A stretch of DNA of 64,000 nucleotides from Saccharomyces paradoxus (taxonomy: Eukaryota; Ascomycota; Saccharomycetes; Saccharomycetales; Saccharomycetaceae). The notes under the pieces are model-generated. The model was given only the letters and a program-made list of their open reading frames with translations. It was not told where the DNA came from and did not search any database. Made by a program: the position numbers and the translations under genes. Shown here piece by piece: positions 7,744 to 18,422 of this stretch. The stretch lies in contig NC_047502.1 in the NCBI RefSeq assembly GCF_002079055.1, forward strand, positions 620,001 through 684,000, written 5' to 3'. Within the stretch, counting starts at the first letter, position 1; each line of letters begins with the position of its first letter.

Positions 7744-10700
7744 CTAATATCCGTAGGAGCTGTACCGGGACAAAATTGTATCATTATTGCTATTGATATT
7801 AGCGGTATTGTTATTGTTATTATTATTATTATTATTATTATTGTTATTATCATTATTGTTGTTATTATTATAATTATTGTTATTATTGTTGTTATTATGA
7901 CTCACTGAGCGACTTAGGGGATTCATTTGACTCAAATAACTAGTGCTATTATGGTTGTTATCATTATTGTTTACATTTGGTAGGTTAACTATGGGAAGAG
8001 ATAAATTTGTTCCATTAGCAATTCTAAATGAATCGAATTGTGATTTAAGTTCATCAAATCCATTAGAATTGCCATTTTGATTCTGATTTTGATTACCGGA
8101 GTACATCGCTTGTTGACTGTTGAAGTAGGAATTTATTTCACTCATCGGGGCTGGGTTAAAGTTCAACGTTGGTGTTGGACCTGCGTTGTTCATTTGTATA
8201 ACGCTATTCTGCCTTGAATTTGAACTTCTCACACTGGAAACGGAAACACCCCTTGCACGCCCGGGAGAATGGAATCCCTGAGGATGTTGTTTGCGATGGT
8301 TCTTGGAGGATTGTTTGGGTGATATCCCTGCTGATGATAGCCCAACTTCTTCCAATAATTGACGACTTTGCAAATTAATATTAGAATTTAAAATCAGTTG
8401 ACGAATTTTGGTTATAACTTCGTCTCTAAGATTATTTTCAAGGATTCTCGAGGTTAAAACCTTATAAATAAATGTTGGACCGTAATTACCCTCATCTAGT
8501 ATTTGAAACAAGATAGAATCATTAGAAACTGGACCATCAAAAATTGCATGGACAATTTTATTCTTCGACAATAATTCCTCTTCGCCACCTCTTAAATTGA
8601 GAATCTTTAAGATTGTCAGAGAGCCTAGTTTATGACAACATAATTTAACCAGATTTTTATTTACCAGTTTATCACATAGAATCAAGTTCTTGTTAGGTAG
8701 GGTACAAGTGTCCAATAGCCAAGTGATCAATAAAGTGCCATTAGTGTCCGTGGCTAAATACGGAGAAAGTACAATTATCAACGAAGTGATAGTAAGCAAT
8801 TGACATTGGGTGATAGTGGAATCTGCTTCTAGACAAGCCCTTACAGCACGGGATCCATACCTGTTTTGAACTATTGTCCAGAACTGAGATAAAACGCTTT
8901 CAAAAATAAAACTATTCCAGGGAAAACCGAACTTTAGAATACCCTGAATAACATAGTTCCCGAACTGATCATTGAAAAGTGGAGTACAATAGTCGGTTAC
9001 ACCTGAAGTTACAAGATTTACCTGCCTTGGCGTTTTTGCCATTTTGATAATCTTCTGACAGACCCAAGTACCGTTCTTGTGCACACCCATAGATGTCAAA
9101 TATTTATTACATCTCCTCAACATGATATCCCTTACGATATTTGACGAGTTTTCAAACAGTTTTTGGATAACGGTATTACCCAAATAATCTGAACTTAATT
9201 CAGGTAGTTGGTCCAACATGACTATTGCCAACTGTTCCATTTCTATAGTAGATAATGAATTTGAGTCAAACTGCTTCCTCAATTCCCGTAATTTTGGTGG
9301 ATCAAACACATACTTTTTCTTCGGCGATTTAGAGCTGTGCTCTGGCAATGGGCCGAAATAATTTGTATCAGACACTCCTTTATTTTTGAAGGCATTCTGT
9401 AAAAGATGATTCAACTCTAAATGATCATATTCCAATTTAAAAGAACTTATAGTGTTCAATAAATCTTTTTCATTATCTGCCAACGATGGTGGAGGCAACG
9501 GGAAAGGGTAAGGTTCATTTTCGCTTGGAGATATCTGCAGATGGCTCAAATTTTGGGTGGGATTACAGTATGTAAGATTTGGCTGATTAAAAGACGTTGG
9601 TTGTTGTTGTTGTTGTAGTTCCGCTTGTTGTAATGGTTGTTGCAGTTGATAGTTGAGCACCCCGTGATTCAACTGTTCTTGCAACAGCGGTTGTTTGGGA
9701 GTATTATTGATACCATTAGCGTTAGGAGGTTGTTCATACATGGGTAAAACTCGCGCAAAAGACACCGTACTTGGCGCGCCCACTTTGGATAGTTCCTTAC
9801 CTTGTAAAGCCTCCAGGGCACATATTGCACTTTCAACTGTGGAGAACTCAACTAGTGCCATATTCAGGCCTCTAAGCGTCCTCGCAGAAAGAACTTTGCC
9901 ATACTGCGAACATAAAGTCGCTAGGGAAGTACTCGTCAAATTTATAGTGTTTTGTTGATGTTGTTGACTAGGCTGTAATGGAAACACGTCTGAAATAGAT
10001 ATTGTGTTAGTAGGCAAAAGCGTCGATATTTGATTGACTAGTGGCACGTTTTGATTTGCCGTAATCCAATTGATTGAGGCCGGATCGACATCATCAAGGA
10101 TAACGGGGGATATTGAAGCACTTTTTGGAATCCTAGGAGGCGCTTGAACCTGATAATTTTGTGCAGGCTGTTGATAGTAGGGTGCATCTGTATAAACCCT
10201 ATTTGTGGTAGATTGAGATTGAGAGCGCTGCCTATTAACTATCGGGGTGTTAAGGTGGTCAGTGGTACTGTTTCCCGTACTCGACCATATGTTCGGATTC
10301 CCGTTTTTCTCCAAAAAACTGTTCAATTGAGCTGTCTGGGGCAGGGTATAATTATCAGTGGATTTAAATCTAGTCAATGGCTCAAAATAAGACGTGGCGA
10401 GAGGATAATCAAACAAGGGACTGGAAGACGTATTAGTTTCTGCATTCGCACTCCAAATATTAGTGCTCGTGGCATTACCTACATCAGTAGTCAAAGAAGA
10501 ACTTGAAGTCATCTGAGAAGATGCAGTATTATTTCTTGTTCTTGTTCTGGTGGCAGTAGACTGCAACGACAGCGGAGTAGCTACTGTAAAAGAGTCATTG
10601 GACACTCTAGGAGCGTACGTCGTAGAATTTAAACTATCTGGAGTACTGCTGGTAGGAGGAACGACAATTACAGGGGTACTCTTCTTTGAATGATGCAATT

Positions 10701-10953
10701 TAGCGCTAATGGAAGGAAGTAGATTGGTTATAGTATCAGAAAACCTGCCCGCACGAGTACGGTATGAGCCAATTTTCTGTGGGGAAGTGGAGCTAGAACG
10801 GTCTCTCTTGTCAGAGACTCTCACAGAACGAGCGTTTGTATTCAAACACATATCATTTCTAATGTCCTCTTCATAAATTGGAATTGTAATCCCAGGATCT
10901 ATAACCTCAGGGATATTGGATAGGTTACCGTTATACAGTCTTTTGTTGTCCAT
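7744..10953 (-). CDS. PUF2: Pumilio-family RNA-binding protein Puf2
   Basis: Puf2 binds 3' UTRs of mRNAs, mostly for membrane-associated proteins. The 1069-residue protein (about 1075 in S. cerevisiae from memory) has a long low-complexity Ser/Thr/Asn/Gln-rich N-terminal region. An RRM-like domain lies at about 330-405 (TSLATLCSQYGKVLSARTL and NMALVEFSTVESA). The PUF repeat array spans about 545-870, with repeat signatures such as YLGNTVIQKLFE, HKNGTWVCQKIIK, DQFGNYVIQGILKFG and NRYGSRAVRACLE. The C-terminal end is an Asn tract. The short final YSSYGY is intact. It is divergent from RPL43A and convergent with TIF5. Confidence 0.95.
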   Translation of the reverse strand: MDNKRLYNGNLSNIPEVIDPGITIPIYEEDIRNDMCLNTNARSVRVSDKRDRSSSTSPQKIGSYRTRAGRFSDTITNLLPSISAKLHHSKKSTPVIVVPPTSSTPDSLNSTTYAPRVSNDSFTVATPLSLQSTATRTRTRNNTASSQMTSSSSLTTDVGNATSTNIWSANAETNTSSSPLFDYPLATSYFEPLTRFKSTDNYTLPQTAQLNSFLEKNGNPNIWSSTGNSTTDHLNTPIVNRQRSQSQSTTNRVYTDAPYYQQPAQNYQVQAPPRIPKSASISPVILDDVDPASINWITANQNVPLVNQISTLLPTNTISISDVFPLQPSQQHQQNTINLTSTSLATLCSQYGKVLSARTLRGLNMALVEFSTVESAICALEALQGKELSKVGAPSTVSFARVLPMYEQPPNANGINNTPKQPLLQEQLNHGVLNYQLQQPLQQAELQQQQQPTSFNQPNLTYCNPTQNLSHLQISPSENEPYPFPLPPPSLADNEKDLLNTISSFKLEYDHLELNHLLQNAFKNKGVSDTNYFGPLPEHSSKSPKKKYVFDPPKLRELRKQFDSNSLSTIEMEQLAIVMLDQLPELSSDYLGNTVIQKLFENSSNIVRDIMLRRCNKYLTSMGVHKNGTWVCQKIIKMAKTPRQVNLVTSGVTDYCTPLFNDQFGNYVIQGILKFGFPWNSFIFESVLSQFWTIVQNRYGSRAVRACLEADSTITQCQLLTITSLIIVLSPYLATDTNGTLLITWLLDTCTLPNKNLILCDKLVNKNLVKLCCHKLGSLTILKILNLRGGEEELLSKNKIVHAIFDGPVSNDSILFQILDEGNYGPTFIYKVLTSRILENNLRDEVITKIRQLILNSNINLQSRQLLEEVGLSSAGISPKQSSKNHRKQHPQGFHSPGRARGVSVSSVRSSNSRQNSVIQMNNAGPTPTLNFNPAPMSEINSYFNSQQAMYSGNQNQNQNGNSNGFDELKSQFDSFRIANGTNLSLPIVNLPNVNNNDNNHNSTSYLSQMNPLSRSVSHNNNNNNNNYNNNNNNDNNNNNNNNNNNNNNTANINSNNDTILSRYSSYGY
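7805..7898 (-). repeat. Poly-asparagine codon repeat in PUF2
   Basis: AAT/AAC trinucleotide repeat (read on the minus strand) encoding Asn runs broken by single Tyr and Asp residues near the Puf2 C-terminus. Such tracts vary in length between strains and are prion-like in composition. Confidence 0.85.
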
Positions 10954-11459
10954 CAGTATTCAGAAAGCAGCAGCAAGGGACAGCAACAGCAAATATGTCT
11001 CTGTAAGAATGAATATGCGCTTAAAATAGCAACTAATATTTGATTTATATGGAGGGGCTAAGTTATGCCGTTACTCTAGGCCATTTCAGCATATCTACAC
11101 CATCGCTTGTTCTTTCGAGGGGTGGTTTCACACTATTCCACATTTTTTTTTGCTTAGAGTTCTTTCCCTGGGAACAATAACCGGGTTACGGAAAGATCTC
11201 AAAATGGGATCAAGACTGCCTTTTTCAAAGAATCCGTACATTTTATGCTTCTTCGCTTTTTTGTTTGCAGAAAATTTGCTTCCTTTTTTTCATTTTTGTT
11301 GCGACTTATTCTGACGCAACGAATGAGGCGCCTCACTCAGTGATATGTGAGATATTGGGCTATATGGGATGTTATAGTTGGGTACAATATGTAGTATTTC
11401 GCACGCTTGTTTTAATTTAGCTAATAGTAGCAAATAACAGGAAGACAACTGAGACAAAA
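10954..11459. promoter_or_regulatory. PUF2/RPL43A divergent promoter with Rap1-like site
   Basis: A 506-bp shared promoter. AATCCGTACATTTT (11231-11244) fits the Rap1 RPG-box seen before ribosomal protein genes, about 220 bp before the RPL43A start, with T-rich stretches on both sides. A stretch at 11180-11192 with CCGGGTTA is close to, but not, a Reb1 site. Confidence 0.5.
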
Positions 11460-12131
11460 ATGTATGATATATTACGGAAACAATTAGCATTTGCTTGGAG
11501 GAGTAGTGTTTCAAGATGAAATGAACTGATAAATGAAATTTCACCGACTATTGCAATATCAAAGCCATAAGAAGGCAATAAACATCATGCTTCAAATGAA
11601 GAGGCTAACTATTACTGTAGGGTGCAAATATGTAGAATGCCTGATTTATGGGACCATTCATTCGTGTCCTTAGAAGTGGCAAACTAGTTCTAGGATGATT
11701 TTTAACGAAAACATAGAAATTTGTGGACATGAAAGGATAAAAGCAAAATAGGATTTATGCTTGTATAACCACCATACGAAACACTAAACCTTGACCTATT
11801 TAGAATATCTTTCAAGATTTACTAACATTTTGATGAATTTTTTTTTGAATATAGGGCTAAAAGAACTAAGAAGGTTGGTATCACTGGTAAGTACGGTGTC
11901 CGTTACGGTTCCTCTTTGAGAAGACAAGTCAAGAAGTTGGAAATCCAACAACATGCTAGATACGATTGTTCTTTCTGTGGTAAGAAGACTGTCAAGAGAG
12001 GTGCTGCTGGTATCTGGACTTGTTCTTCTTGTAAGAAGACTGTCGCTGGTGGTGCTTACACTGTCTCCACTGCTGCTGCCGCCACTGTTAGATCTACCAT
12101 CAGAAGATTGAGAGAAATGGTTGAAGCTTGA
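11460..12131 (+). CDS. RPL43A: Ribosomal protein eL43 (Rpl43A), spliced
   Basis: Large-subunit ribosomal protein eL43. Exon 2 (11855-12131, 277 bp) reads GCTAAAAGAACTAAG... as [20 protein letters not shown] and ends RRLREMVEA. It carries a C4 zinc ribbon, CSFC and CSSC. The start codon is split. Exon 1 is just AT at 11460-11461, and the G is the first base of exon 2, the same two-base first exon I recall for S. cerevisiae RPL43A/B. The resulting protein is 92 residues. The branch point TACTAAC is at 11820-11826 and the 3' splice site is ATAG at 11851-11854. Exon 1 is the less certain part. Confidence 0.9.
11462..11854 (+). other. RPL43A intron
   Basis: A 393-nt intron running from GTATGA to TAG, with a perfect TACTAAC branch point 28 nt before the 3' end. 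Its length is close to the roughly 400-nt S. cerevisiae intron. The sixth base of the 5' splice site is A instead of the usual T. Confidence 0.8.
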
Positions 12132-12406
12132 TTGTATTTTAATTATATGTATAAAATCCATAAAACAACTATATAATTAATTATAACTCTAAAACTTTTC
12201 CAGTAAATGTCTCCTTTTAGGACAAGGAGAATAACCAACGGCCTGCTTACTGTTCATGGTAGCCTTACGGCTGATATCTAGATTCAAATCTCCAAAAGAA
12301 AATGAAACTGACGAATGCACTCAAGAGGTTTTATGTGTTGTGAATATGTATATATTTATTTAGAAAAACCGAAACTATATACCTTAGGCATCTCTTTCCC
12401 TCCCCG

Positions 12407-13819
12407 TCATTTTTGTCCCTTTATATCAATTTTTTTAGACTTCATAAAATTTTGTATCAACTGTACCCTACATCCCTTGGTATTCAAAATTTTGATATTA
12501 CTACTTTTCCCATTACTGTCGCTGATTTGTTTGTTTAATACGAACTCCATCAAGTTTTGCTCATTCAAGAAATTTATTGTCTCATCTATACTATTGAAAT
12601 TAAACTCACTTTTAATGAAGTCTAAATTGACCTGGTTATAACTCTTACAAATTATGGTCAAAAATATCAATTTCTCTAGATTTAAGAATGAATTAATTAG
12701 ACATTTTTCAAATTTGTGCAATTTTAGATAGTTTTTCATGAAGTAGTGATAATTTCCAACTAGTTTCATATCGCTCAACTCGAATATCATTTTAACGTGC
12801 TCGTCCCCCAAGATTTCCGATGCACCTTCATCTATCAACTTCAGCTTTAATTGAGAAATCGACGGATAGTCTTCGGTTAACATCGAATACAAAATGGAAT
12901 AACATATAAATTCGGAATAAGATTTCTTTGGTATCGTAGAGTTTTCGAATAATGCCATAATTCTATTTTGGCATTGATTGAATTCCCCAAGATCTCCGTT
13001 CTCCAAGGCAATACGGGCATGCGTTTGGTACACTTTAATAGTAAAAGAGTTCTCGATCATTTGCACTCTTAGGTCTTGTCTCATTGACTTGAACTGATCG
13101 CAAAGATAAGTATAACTGGCTGTTTTAGATTGGTATTTGTCCATTAACAAGCAATACATTTTTTGTAGAATGTTTGGAGGTCTAATCAAATCAGGATTAG
13201 GCTCTGAAGTTAGTCTCAAATACGATTTCTCTAAAGTTTGACAACGCCCTACCACATGAATCTTTTTGTCATACTGGTGAGACTTGCTACTAATGGCATT
13301 TAGATTGGCAAAATCTTCGTTCAAATTATCGTTACTATTCGTCATTGCTGATGGGCCCTGACTGAATCTTTCTGCCCTTCTCTTTCTTTTTTCTAACTCA
13401 TCGCTGCCACCTATTTCAACTTTCCATCCCGATGCCGAACCTAAAGTACTATGCCCGACTATATTACTACTGCTCACTGTATTGTTAGATACCGCGTTAG
13501 AAGGGTTTGGCACCTTCTTGGTCACCCTCGCTAATTTCTTTTTGATGTTTTTGTTCATACGTTTTTGTAATCCCGGAAGCGGTGTTACCATCAAAGGGTT
13601 AGACACCTGGTTAACGTTATTCCAAGACAAACGTGGTTCTGGCAAAGGCAGAGAAGGTTGCTGACTGGCCATAAAGTTATTATTATTATAAGTCAGAGAA
13701 GGGAAAGATCCGGCGTAACCTAAGGGATTATTTAGGCTTTGTCCAAATGGTCCACCTTGAGATGCAGGTTCTCTGTCCTCTGTGGTATCGTTAGTAAAGT
13801 GACCGTAAGGATTTTGCAT
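12407..13819 (-). CDS. THP3: Thp3, mRNA metabolism/TREX-2-like PCI protein
   Basis: Thp3 works with Csn12 in transcription elongation, mRNA maturation and splicing-linked steps. The 470-residue protein equals the S. cerevisiae length. Its N-terminal third is disordered and Asn/Ser/Pro-rich, with basic clusters (KRMNKNIKKKLARVTKK, ELEKRKRRAERF). The rest is a SAC3/GANP-type helical domain (about 190-470) with VGRCQTLEKSYLRLTSEPNPDLIRPP, the conserved entry motif of that family, followed by a PCI-like winged end. It converges with RPL43A, with about 275 bp between stops, and is divergent from MCM16. Confidence 0.94.
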   Translation of the reverse strand: MQNPYGHFTNDTTEDREPASQGGPFGQSLNNPLGYAGSFPSLTYNNNNFMASQQPSLPLPEPRLSWNNVNQVSNPLMVTPLPGLQKRMNKNIKKKLARVTKKVPNPSNAVSNNTVSSSNIVGHSTLGSASGWKVEIGGSDELEKRKRRAERFSQGPSAMTNSNDNLNEDFANLNAISSKSHQYDKKIHVVGRCQTLEKSYLRLTSEPNPDLIRPPNILQKMYCLLMDKYQSKTASYTYLCDQFKSMRQDLRVQMIENSFTIKVYQTHARIALENGDLGEFNQCQNRIMALFENSTIPKKSYSEFICYSILYSMLTEDYPSISQLKLKLIDEGASEILGDEHVKMIFELSDMKLVGNYHYFMKNYLKLHKFEKCLINSFLNLEKLIFLTIICKSYNQVNLDFIKSEFNFNSIDETINFLNEQNLMEFVLNKQISDSNGKSSNIKILNTKGCRVQLIQNFMKSKKIDIKGQK

Positions 13820-14063
13820 AACGTGATTGAAAACTCAACTATTTCCTGCCGAACGATTCCTGTTCCTTGTATTCTATGATTTCTTCACGAGATAGCCAAA
13901 TCTCTATTTTTTGACATATTCAGTCCATTACTCAAAAATTTCAAACCGTGAAGGATGATGCCTGTTGACAACAAATGATGACTCCATTACATAAAATGTA
14001 TACAATATCTAGATACTTCTAACCATTAACCTCCCATGGTTGTAAGTTACAACATTTTGATAG

Positions 14064-14609
14064 ATGACCAGCGGCACTGCAGAGCAATGGGAAAGGATCC
14101 AGCAGTTAGAAAAGGAGCACGTGGAAGTATATAGAGAGCTATTGATCGCGTTGGACAAGTTATACTTGATTAGAAAACACAAATACCCAATAATATTAAG
14201 CTCCGGTCAACAGCGCCTCTTGGAAATCAGACACCAACTCCAAATTAATCTTGAGAAAACCGGTCTTCTTATTAGACTGTTGGAGAAGCCGGACAATAGC
14301 AATATATTATTTACGAAGCTACAAAACCTCTTAGACGAAAGCAATTCTCTAGACTACGAGCTCTTGCAATCGTTGGGTACACAATCTTCATTGCACAAAC
14401 AGTTAATTGAATCAAAAGCGGAACGCGATGAATTGATGTCCAAACTGATTGAGATATCGTCGAGGTTTCCCGAACCATCTACACCACCAGACGATAATGA
14501 TGCTACAGGAAAACAAGTTGAGATAGAAAAGGAAAATGAAACGATACAAGAATTGATGATTGCTTTACAGATACATTCCGGATATACAAACATATCCTAT
14601 GCAATTTGA
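14064..14609 (+). CDS. MCM16: Kinetochore protein Mcm16 (COMA/Ctf19 complex)
   Basis: Mcm16 is an inner-kinetochore subunit (CENP-H-like) of the Ctf19 complex that supports minichromosome maintenance. The 181-residue protein has the family length and is rich in Leu, Glu and Lys heptads throughout (about 1-130 and 150-175), in keeping with a coiled coil. It has no catalytic motif. The start is the first ATG after the THP3 divergent promoter. MSF1 follows on the same strand after about 190 bp. Confidence 0.94.
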   Translation: MTSGTAEQWERIQQLEKEHVEVYRELLIALDKLYLIRKHKYPIILSSGQQRLLEIRHQLQINLEKTGLLIRLLEKPDNSNILFTKLQNLLDESNSLDYELLQSLGTQSSLHKQLIESKAERDELMSKLIEISSRFPEPSTPPDDNDATGKQVEIEKENETIQELMIALQIHSGYTNISYAI

Positions 14610-14801
14610 TATTTATCTCCTTTTGTTATTTACATATTCAATAAATTCAATACTATTTAATGACAACAGTAGCAATAATAGTTACTTAATTAAGGTTTAA
14701 ATTCTTCGAAGAAAAAAAAATAAAATAGAAAAATATAGGAATTATTCATAAACTGAGAGGAAAATAAGAGATAAAAACATCACTCAATACAGGTGATGGC
14801 A

Positions 14802-16211
14802 ATGTTTCCCAATAGAATAATAAGGACCAGAGCTGGCCTTTATCGCCTATATTCAACCCTTAAAGTCCCACATGTGGAAATCAATGGTATAAATTACAAG
14901 ACTGACCCCAAGATTACCAATGTTACAGATTCAATAATAAAACTTACAGGTAGATCGTTACATCTCAAAGAATCACATCCAGTAGGCATTCTTCGCGATC
15001 TAATTGAAAAGAAATTAAACTCAGTCGACAACACATTCAAGATCTTTAATAATTTCAAACCTGTGGTAACCACTATGGAAAACTTCGATTCCTTAGGGTT
15101 TCCTAAGGATCATCCTGGAAGATCAAAATCAGACACATACTATATAAATGAAACACACCTATTGAGAACACATACTTCTGCTCACGAATTAGAATGCTTT
15201 GAAAAAATAAGGAATGATGCAGATAACATTAAAAGTGGATTCCTTATATCTGCAGATGTGTACAGAAGAGATGAAATTGACAAGACTCATTATCCGGTAT
15301 TTCACCAAATGGAAGGTGCCACAATTTGGAGACGAACCAAGGCGAATGAGGGCGCAAAAGAGCCCACTTATATCGAGAAGATCCGCGAAGATATCAGACA
15401 GGTAGAGGATCAGTTAAATAAAGAAAATGTAAAGATTACCGTTGACGACGATACTATACCTTTAAAAGAATATAATCCTAAACAGGAGTATATGTCCGAT
15501 CTGGAGGTTGATTTATGTTCTCAACATTTGAAGAGATCCGTTGAATTGATAGTTTCTGAAGTCTTCAATAAAAAAATATCCAGCATGGTCAAGAATAAAG
15601 CGAATAATACACCTAAAGAGCTAAAAGTCCGTTGGATTAACGCTTACTTCCCCTGGACTGCACCCTCTTGGGAAATAGAAGTTTGGTGGCAGGGTGAATG
15701 GCTCGAACTTTGTGGATGCGGATTGATCCGCCAAGATGTGCTACTCAGAGCCGGCTATAAGCCTTCTGAAACAATAGGTTGGGCTTTTGGCTTGGGTCTA
15801 GATCGCATCGCTATGCTTCTTTTCGAAATTCCAGATATTAGGCTGCTGTGGAGCTCCGATGAAAGATTCTCAAAACAGTTCTCCAAGGGTTTGATCACTT
15901 CCTTCAAACCATACTCAAAGCACCCAGGATCATTTAGGGATGTTGCGTTTTGGTTACCAAAAGATAAACTAGATGTTCATCAAGTTCATGAAAATGATTT
16001 AATGGAAATCATTAGAAATATAGCTGGTGATTTAGTAGAGAGTGTTAAACTAGTTGACAGTTTCACGCATCCGAAAACCGGTAGAAAATCCATGTGCTAC
16101 AGGATCAATTATCAATCGATGGACAGAAATTTGACAAACGCTGAGGTTAACGCTTTGCAAGACATGGTGTGTTCTAAGTTAGTAAAAGATTATAGCGTAG
16201 AACTCAGATAA
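14802..16211 (+). CDS. MSF1: Mitochondrial phenylalanyl-tRNA synthetase
   Basis: Single-chain mitochondrial enzyme charging tRNA-Phe. With the ATG at 14802 the protein is 469 residues (MFPNRIIRTRAGLYRLYST...), the S. cerevisiae length; an in-frame ATG two codons earlier (14796) would give 471. The Arg-rich, acid-free N-terminus is a mitochondrial presequence. Class II synthetase motifs are present: HTSAHE (about 118-123), FHQMEG (motif 2 region) and GWAFGLGLDRIAMLLF (motif 3). The C-terminal anticodon-binding (FDX-ACB) domain spans about 370-469, with KHPGSFRDVAFWLP. Confidence 0.95.
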   Translation: MFPNRIIRTRAGLYRLYSTLKVPHVEINGINYKTDPKITNVTDSIIKLTGRSLHLKESHPVGILRDLIEKKLNSVDNTFKIFNNFKPVVTTMENFDSLGFPKDHPGRSKSDTYYINETHLLRTHTSAHELECFEKIRNDADNIKSGFLISADVYRRDEIDKTHYPVFHQMEGATIWRRTKANEGAKEPTYIEKIREDIRQVEDQLNKENVKITVDDDTIPLKEYNPKQEYMSDLEVDLCSQHLKRSVELIVSEVFNKKISSMVKNKANNTPKELKVRWINAYFPWTAPSWEIEVWWQGEWLELCGCGLIRQDVLLRAGYKPSETIGWAFGLGLDRIAMLLFEIPDIRLLWSSDERFSKQFSKGLITSFKPYSKHPGSFRDVAFWLPKDKLDVHQVHENDLMEIIRNIAGDLVESVKLVDSFTHPKTGRKSMCYRINYQSMDRNLTNAEVNALQDMVCSKLVKDYSVELR

Positions 16212-16454
16212 GAACGTAAACTCAAATGAGTTGCACAGGTTTTTACCACAGCTATATACATCTTGTAAATATTTGGTAGGTTCTCTGTACCACTTCAATG
16301 TATGTTCTAACAATCTGTTTTTCTTTATTACTAAGCGTTTGCGGCAATGCGATGACTACATAAAAAAAAAGATGAATTTTGAAAAATTTCATGGGTCCTA
16401 TTAACATGGGAATCTGGAGGACCGTAGGTCAACTGTGTTTCCATTAATCACTGC

Positions 16455-18326
16455 ATGTCATCGAGCAAGAAAATTGTCATCCTCTATGGATCAGAGACAG
16501 GTAATGCACATGATTTTGCCACAATACTATCCCATCGACTACATCGCTGGCATTTCTCCCATACATTTTGTTCTATTGGTGAGTATGACCCACAGGATAT
16601 CTTGAAATGCAGGTACCTTTTCATCATATGCTCCACGACAGGCCAAGGTGAATTACCAAGGAACGTTAACCAATTAAAAGGTGAAAGACCGGTCACATTT
16701 TGGTCGTTTTTAAAGAGAAAGAATCTGCCATCGAACTTGCTGAACCATATTCAAACTGCCATGCTTGGACTTGGCGATTCATCTTATCCTAAGTTTAACT
16801 ACGGTATTCGAAAGTTACATCAGCGCATTGTCACACAACTAGGTGCCAATGAATTGTTCGATAGATTGGAGGCTGATGATCAGGCTATGGCTGGTAGCAA
16901 TAAAGGTACTGGTCTCGGAGTTGAGTCAGTTTATTTTGAATATGAAAAAAAAGTTCTAAGCTTTCTTTTAAGTAAGTACCCCAGCAGAAAGGTCGATGGC
17001 CAAGTAATTAAGCGGGAAGAATTGGACCCTGAGATTTATCTAGAGCCAGAATCCTACCTACAAATTTCAGACAAGGATATTAGTGAAAATGCCAATGAAA
17101 CCAATATTAAATTTCAAGAGGATGAATTAGTGAAAACTGGTAGAGTTAATATGAACAAAAGGATCACAGCTGATGGTCATTTCCAAGACGTGAGACAGTT
17201 TAAGTTTACTAATGTTGAGAAAATTCAAGAAGACTACAAACCCGGTGATACAGTAGCTATCTATCCTTGCAATACAGATGAGGACGTTTCAAAATTCTTA
17301 GCAAATCAAAGCCATTGGTCAGAAGTTGCGGACAAGCCATTGAATTTCACCAATGGAGTTCCGAATGATCTTAAGGATGGTGGATTAGTCCAGCCAATGA
17401 CTTTAAGAAACTTCTTGAAATATCACTGTGATTTTATGAGCATTCCTAGAACAAGCTTTTTCTTGAAGACTTGGACTTTTGCAACAGATGTGACTAAGAT
17501 GGAACGCGGCCAAGAACAGCTGGATGATCAAAGAGAAAAACTGCGCCAGTTTGCTACCGATCAAGATATGCAGGACTTATATGACTACTGTAACAGACCT
17601 AGAAGGTCAATTCTTGAAGTATTGGAAGATTTTCTCTCCATAAAATTGCCCTGGAAATATATGCTGGATTACTTGCCTATCATCAAACCAAGGTATTACT
17701 CTATATCTAGTGGCCCTGGGGATCCTAGCATCGAACTAACAGTTGCGGTTGTGAAGTATAAAACTATCCTAAGAAAAATTCGGAAGGGGATATGCACTAA
17801 TTACATTGCAAGCCTGAAAGAGGGAGAACAGATAAGGTACAAATTACAAAATAATCATATAATCAAGAAAGAATTTTTGAACAAACCGATGATTCTTGTC
17901 GGACCGGGTGTCGGCCTAGCACCATTACTATCAGTGATTAAAGCAGAAATGTCTAAAGATATCAGACTCTTTTTCGGTTGTAGATATAAAGATAAAGATT
18001 ACATTCATAAAGATTTGCTGGAAGATTGGTCCCGTAAGGGTGAAATTGCCTTATATTCATCCTTTTCCAGGGATGTCGAAAATTCACCAGGTGTCAAATA
18101 CGTTCAGGACTACTTATGGAGATTAGGCGAGGAAATAACTAATTTGGTAGTTAATAAAGACGCCATTTTTTTCTTATGTGGTTCATCAGGTAAAATGCCT
18201 ATCCAAGTCAGATTAACATTTATTGAAATGTTAAAAAAATGGGGTAATTTCAGTGGTGAAGAAACTGCCAAAAAATACCTGAAAGAAATGGAAAAATCAG
18301 ATAGATATATTCAAGAAACTTGGTAG
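16455..18326 (+). CDS. TAH18: Diflavin reductase Tah18
   Basis: NADPH-dependent diflavin reductase that passes electrons to Dre2 for cytosolic Fe-S protein assembly. The 623-residue protein equals the S. cerevisiae length. A flavodoxin FMN domain comes first (YGSETGNAHD at 11-20, STTGQGELP and LGLGDSSYPKFN). A CYPOR-type FAD domain follows (RYYSISSGPG near 413). The NADPH domain has GPGVGLAPL near 483, FFGCRYKDKDYIHKD and FLCGSSGKMP. The 210-260 linker differs most from the S. cerevisiae protein I remember. It is convergent with ATG11, with under 100 bp between the stops. Confidence 0.96.
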   Translation: MSSSKKIVILYGSETGNAHDFATILSHRLHRWHFSHTFCSIGEYDPQDILKCRYLFIICSTTGQGELPRNVNQLKGERPVTFWSFLKRKNLPSNLLNHIQTAMLGLGDSSYPKFNYGIRKLHQRIVTQLGANELFDRLEADDQAMAGSNKGTGLGVESVYFEYEKKVLSFLLSKYPSRKVDGQVIKREELDPEIYLEPESYLQISDKDISENANETNIKFQEDELVKTGRVNMNKRITADGHFQDVRQFKFTNVEKIQEDYKPGDTVAIYPCNTDEDVSKFLANQSHWSEVADKPLNFTNGVPNDLKDGGLVQPMTLRNFLKYHCDFMSIPRTSFFLKTWTFATDVTKMERGQEQLDDQREKLRQFATDQDMQDLYDYCNRPRRSILEVLEDFLSIKLPWKYMLDYLPIIKPRYYSISSGPGDPSIELTVAVVKYKTILRKIRKGICTNYIASLKEGEQIRYKLQNNHIIKKEFLNKPMILVGPGVGLAPLLSVIKAEMSKDIRLFFGCRYKDKDYIHKDLLEDWSRKGEIALYSSFSRDVENSPGVKYVQDYLWRLGEEITNLVVNKDAIFFLCGSSGKMPIQVRLTFIEMLKKWGNFSGEETAKKYLKEMEKSDRYIQETW

Positions 18327-18422
18327 TTGATAAGATTTATTGTATTATAAAAATAGTATTAAATAGATATATAATGAAATATAGTTGAAATCTTGTCATT
18401 TGTGACAGACGTTCAGCACTAT

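Noticed and set aside
11180-11195. Possible Reb1 site in the RPL43A promoter
   Set aside because: CCGGGTTACGG gives TAACCCGG, not the TTACCCG core.
11796-12161. 121-codon frame opposite RPL43A (resembles dubious YPR044C/OPI11)
   Set aside because: Antisense shadow of a ribosomal protein exon.
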